Assembly: GCA_032358165.1 (NCBI GenBank)
Contig: JAALGY010000019.1
Location: forward strand, 2,354,353 to 2,418,352
Direction of reading: 5' to 3'
Length of the DNA: 64,000 bases
Source of the DNA: Diplosphaera chodatii
Taxonomy: Eukaryota > Chlorophyta > Trebouxiophyceae > Prasiolales > Stichococcaceae
The position numbers were made by a program, and so were the translations under genes. Shown one piece after another: positions 59,993-64,000 of this stretch. The notes below the pieces were generated by a model. It saw only the letters and a program-made list of their open reading frames with translations, searched no databases and had not been told where the DNA came from. The number at the start of each line of letters is the position of its first letter. Positions within the stretch are counted from its first letter, which is position 1.

Positions 59993-62900
59993 CTTCAGTA
60001 GTCGGTGCTCTCTAACCACACCGCTTGTTCCCTGCTGATATCGGTGGATTGCGTGGCGCTACGCTGTACTGGGACACCTCTCAAAGTGTCTACTTGAAAG
60101 CCTGCTGCTGGGTCCCTTCCACCTGCATCATGCAGACCACAAGCTCTTTGTGCAGTAGAGTGCAATTCCTAAGTGTGCACGTGTGGCACACCCTGAGGCT
60201 ATAGTGCCTGCATGCAGGCGAGTGACCTGAGAAAGGTCATCGCTCACACACTGCCGGCAGAGCGTTGCTGTGCAGCGCAGCAGCAGCGGGTGGGATAATC
60301 GACGCGTGCGCATACATACACCAGAACACTCTCACGTACTCCGTACACGGTCCAGTCCTGCATGTATGAAGCCTGCACAGCAATCAGTTTTTGCGCCAGG
60401 TTGTTGACATGCTGGACATGTCACTGTGATCTGCTGAAAGAAGCGATAGATGGTACTTGCATACCCAACTGCAACAAGCTCCCAGGCAAATTGTCTGCTC
60501 TCCCAATCAGATCATACCAATCGTGATTGCAGTGAACGTCCAGCACTCGCTGAATGTGGCATGCCTGGTGTCTGAAAGTCAACTGTTGACAGTAACCTCG
60601 CCACTGAGACTGCATACGTGTATCATATTGGATATTCGGCGGTCAAGATTGTGGCAAAACCCAGGGTTTGTTGCAGTGACCTGCAGTGTAGGAGTGATCT
60701 ACTGATCCGTCACATTTGAGCATAAGAACAGGCACAGTCACCGCACTATGTGAAGTCGCACATGCACTTCTCAGACCAGTACTGATGGGGTTGTTGTCAA
60801 CGGTGGACACCAGCGTTGCGACATATATAGCAGTGAAAGCAGGTGCCCTGCTGGCATCTCACCATGACATCGACAACAGTGACCAGCAGCAGAGCAGGGC
60901 GGTATATGCTTGATGACGGAGATCTCTGCTACGCTGGGATTGCTAGCAGGCAAGTGTCCTGCTTTGCCGCAAGTGGCGACGGTGCAGCGTCTACGTTGTG
61001 CGCAGGGGCGTCAGCGGTGATACAGTTGTATGCGCAGCATAGCAGCAATCAACGGAGTGCGATGTGAGGCATGTCATGAGCAGGCATCGGCATTGCTGGT
61101 TACAAGTGGACCCCTGAATACTCCTGCATGCAACCTCGTGCTAGCTGACAGTCCTGTTCGCATAACCATCAGACTGCAGGCTGGCAATGGCACATCCGGT
61201 CGGCAGCGCCCCAACAAAGGACATGGCCAAGATGCTGCTCCTGCGTTCCTCCTACAGTGGCCGCACCTTCACAACTTCCACCACAGTAAGGTTTGAGCTG
61301 TCGAATGTCCAGGTGATTCAGAGAGTGATACATTCACCACGGGGATGGACACCCGATTGATTGCGACATGACCTGCTATGTGCTCAACTGGAACCATGCC
61401 TGCAGGTAGATACGACTGTTCCCGTCCACCAGCGTCAGTGAAACATCAGATGCAGCATTGCTTGTGGAGCTAGCACATGTAATGCTCGAGGACATAGCGG
61501 AAGTCCGTGCGCAGTGCGCAGTGCTTGAAGCTCAGTTTGCAATGCGCAGGATGCGCTGCCTGTGAGCGCAGGGCAAAGTGCAGGCGCATGCCTGAGGACG
61601 CATTGTGTGCACGCAGAGCATGGTTCTGTTCCAGGCCATTCTACAAGGTATTCTGACACCGCCGCGCAGGTAGGAGCAAATGAGAGCCGCACATGGCGGT
61701 CCGGCCTGTATAGTTATTTCCATCGACCATAAGTATGTGGTATCCACTGCATTGGCAGCGTCCCAGTTCGTGTCGAACATGCTGCAAACAAAGCGCTCCT
61801 CAGGTGTGGTCTTTAGGTAGCGGTAGATCTTCCCTGGGATGCAGGGTGCCATGTGGAGCAATTGTCATAGGCTTGGCAGGTCAATGTGCAAAAGCCGGCA
61901 CGAATGTGTTTGGGAAGCGCTGGAACAGCGGTGAGGACAAGTTGCATGTTTGGTCCGGAGATTGAACTGCCGCTACCATGCACATCAGACCATGTATGCT
62001 TGTGTGTGAGTGCCGCCATTCGTATGGTGCAGGAGTGCCGAAGGGTGACTGCCGTGCACAGGTTTGCTCGTGCATCGAGTGGTCATCAATGCATGTCTGC
62101 CACTGATCAATTGTGACACCCCTGCTATTGCAGACCTACAGAACCATGACGCACTCCATCTGTCCGGACAAGCTGGCATGTGTAACACCACATACAGGAC
62201 AGGTGCCCTCTCCTGCACTTTGCAATGTCGTGCTGCTCCAGGACAAATACTGCTGTGCGCATGACTCCTGACAGACCACCAAATGTCATGCAGCGTCCTT
62301 AGAGCACTAATGGTTCCAAGAGAAATAGGCTGCAGACACCACTGCCTGCATCTGGCAGGTGCAATGTGGGCAGCAACGCATGCTGCAGCCGCCTGCAGCT
62401 GGCACCCACATACGACGGTGATGTTGGCGGCAGACGCGGTGCCACCTGCGAGGGCATGAGATGTTCAGTGCCCAGCAGCACATCCAGCGTTTCAGTTGCA
62501 GCAGTTTGGCACATCAAGGGCTAGCTGCTTCAACACGAATGTGGCGCACCCGTGCAACCCACCGCAATGACTCGAGGACTGCGCCTCTGCTGGCTGGCTA
62601 TGCCTTGTGGAAGTGTTCACTTGATGGCGACAGCACACCTGAATGGCATTGGAAGTTGTCAATGCAGCGCATCGCACCCGCTCACACTGTGCAGCCTCGC
62701 ACCCTCCCATCTAATTGCCACATCTGCTCATGTGCGCAATGGCTGCCATCATCCCTCAGAAGAGGAGAATTTGCTCTGCACAGCACTACCAGCATGTGGT
62801 TCATGGGCACGATGCTGTACTGGCAGCATGCAAAATGTCGAAGCACAAACGAGATACACAGCTCATCAGCCTGGGAAGCTGCAGAAGTCCTATGTCATAC

Positions 62901-63155
62901 GATACGTGGCAGCTGCTTGCCAATGTGCAGACTGCATCATGACATGTGTGGCGCACCAAGATGGTGGTGGTTCCAGGCACAGGCACAGGCACAGGCTGCG
63001 CCTCAGTCGGCACTGAAAGCCGTGACTGCCGCGAGACTGCTGCCTGACGCTGTGCTGCTCAGCTGTGCTGCTAGGTTCTCGGAATTGTACATCAGCCACG
63101 GCTAGCATTGGTGCGCTGGTGGCAATCTGCGAGGCCTGCGCAGTGCGTCAATGTA

Positions 63156-63182
63156 AAGGCTCTTCTCTGAAAGAAGAGCCTT
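63156..63182. other. Perfect hairpin, 11-bp stem and 5-nt loop
   Basis: AAGGCTCTTCT, loop CTGAA, AGAAGAGCCTT. It overlaps a TGTAA (63152-63156) and stands about 250 bp inside the right repeat arm. It resembles a 3'-end stem-loop, but the loop does not fit the histone mRNA consensus and no histone gene is seen. Confidence 0.6.
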
Positions 63183-63429
63183 GAGAGACACCCAACGCTC
63201 TGCGATGTGTGGATGTCACAAGATCAGGATGGCAACGTGCACATAGGTCCGGCGGATCGCCACTCCGTGCAGTCAACGCACCTGACATCTGATGGATGTG
63301 CATAGGGCGGACCCTCGGCCAGCAGCCTGATCGGCGCATGGCGATCCGTTCAGAGTACAGGATGTGACAGAAACGCATCCTGCAGATTGCCGAGTATGCA
63401 ATCAGCCAAGAGCACGCAGTATCAGCCCA

Positions 63430-64000
63430 AGAACGCACCCGGCCAGGGGCAGGGCAATGGCTTCGATGTCCATGCAAAAGCAGGCGTACGGGGCGCACAG
63501 CCGCACAGAAGGTGCTCCTGATGCCAGACCCACTCCCAGGTTGCCGCTCACCTGCTGCATCTGCCCAAGGCGCGCGCAGCACGACGCCATGCCTGACAAG
63601 CCTGCAGACCAAAAACACCCGTGCACGGCCAGCCTAGGCCCCCACCGCATGTCTCCCCGGCACAGTGCAGTCTCAGGCCTTCGCCGCTGCGGCACGCGGG
63701 GCTGTCACTGTGCGTGGGCCTCGAATGCTGCCGGTTTAGCTGCCGGAGGGTCCTCGACGCAGGACGGTATAGCGTGCCGCATCGCCGGTGCGAGAGGTCA
63801 CACCCTACCAGATGGCCCCGACAAGATGGCAAAGTATGTTCTGAGACGGGTCGCGCATGTTGAGGGGCTGTGTGCTGGCGGCACTTAGCCGCGTTCGCAG
63901 CTATCAATCTGCACAGGACCAGCTATCAATCGGCACAGCCCCACTGAAATTCTGCTATCAAAACCACCCTTTCTTGCCTAGTGTTAAGGTGCCCTACATG
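63430..64000. repeat. Long inverted repeat, right arm (continues beyond window)
   Basis: Reverse complement of 58467-59045. The match is still perfect at the last base of the window, so the true arm length is unknown. Confidence 0.9.

Larger units (their letters stand above)
59046..63429. other. Gene-poor spacer between inverted repeat arms
   Basis: About 4.4 kb of lower-GC sequence without a supported gene. Third-position GC is not raised in any frame as it is in the other genes. One reverse-strand piece (61690-61835) reads like protein: GKIYRYLKTTPEERF and MFDTNWDAANAVD. It has no recognisable partners. A 19-bp tandem repeat and a perfect hairpin also lie here. Confidence 0.45.

Overview
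The window is nuclear DNA of a green alga, most likely a trebouxiophyte or related chlorophyte. Genes are cut into many short exons (about 50-330 bp) with GC-rich third positions, separated by GT-AG introns of roughly 100-300 bp. TGTAA motifs, the usual green-algal polyadenylation signal, lie 100-310 bp after several stop codons. The content is eukaryotic: ubiquitin enzymes, an autophagy protein, an apparently plastid-targeted homoserine kinase and a Hedgehog-type Hint domain. Exon boundaries below were derived by hand from splice sites, reading phase, protein-family conservation and comparison of the two duplicated copies. Exon lengths and phases are mutually consistent wherever exon coordinates are listed.

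Layout. 1-9936 (+): 3' part of a large USP9X/USP24/USP34-type ubiquitin protease. About 10.75-23.7 kb and 23.7-35.7 kb: two tandem direct copies of a two-gene module. Each copy holds a forward gene for a secreted protein (signal peptide, GON-like domain, array of six-cysteine repeats with one exon per repeat, Hedgehog-type Hint domain) converging on a reverse gene for an NCL-type EF-hand cation exchanger. In the first unit the exchanger is a clear pseudogene and the Hint gene has lost three splice donors. In the second unit the exchanger is intact and the Hint gene has one exon that is 1 nt short. 36276-38592 (+): homoserine kinase. 38890-44021 (-): ATG16-like coiled-coil/WD40 autophagy protein. 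44843-56027 (+): large protein joining ubiquitin-interacting motifs and a UFD2/UBE4 (E4) core to a C-terminal BIRC6-type E2 domain. 56406-57935 (-): oligoribonuclease. 58.5-64 kb: gene-poor stretch bounded by a long inverted repeat whose right arm runs off the window.

Functional links. Three of the single genes work on ubiquitin or ubiquitin-like conjugation (the USP, the E4-E2 fusion, and ATG16, which acts with ATG12-ATG5 on ATG8), but nothing suggests co-regulation. The most unusual items are the GON/Cys-repeat/Hint proteins with their modular phase-1 exons, and the E4-core/E2 fusion that appears to lack the usual U-box.
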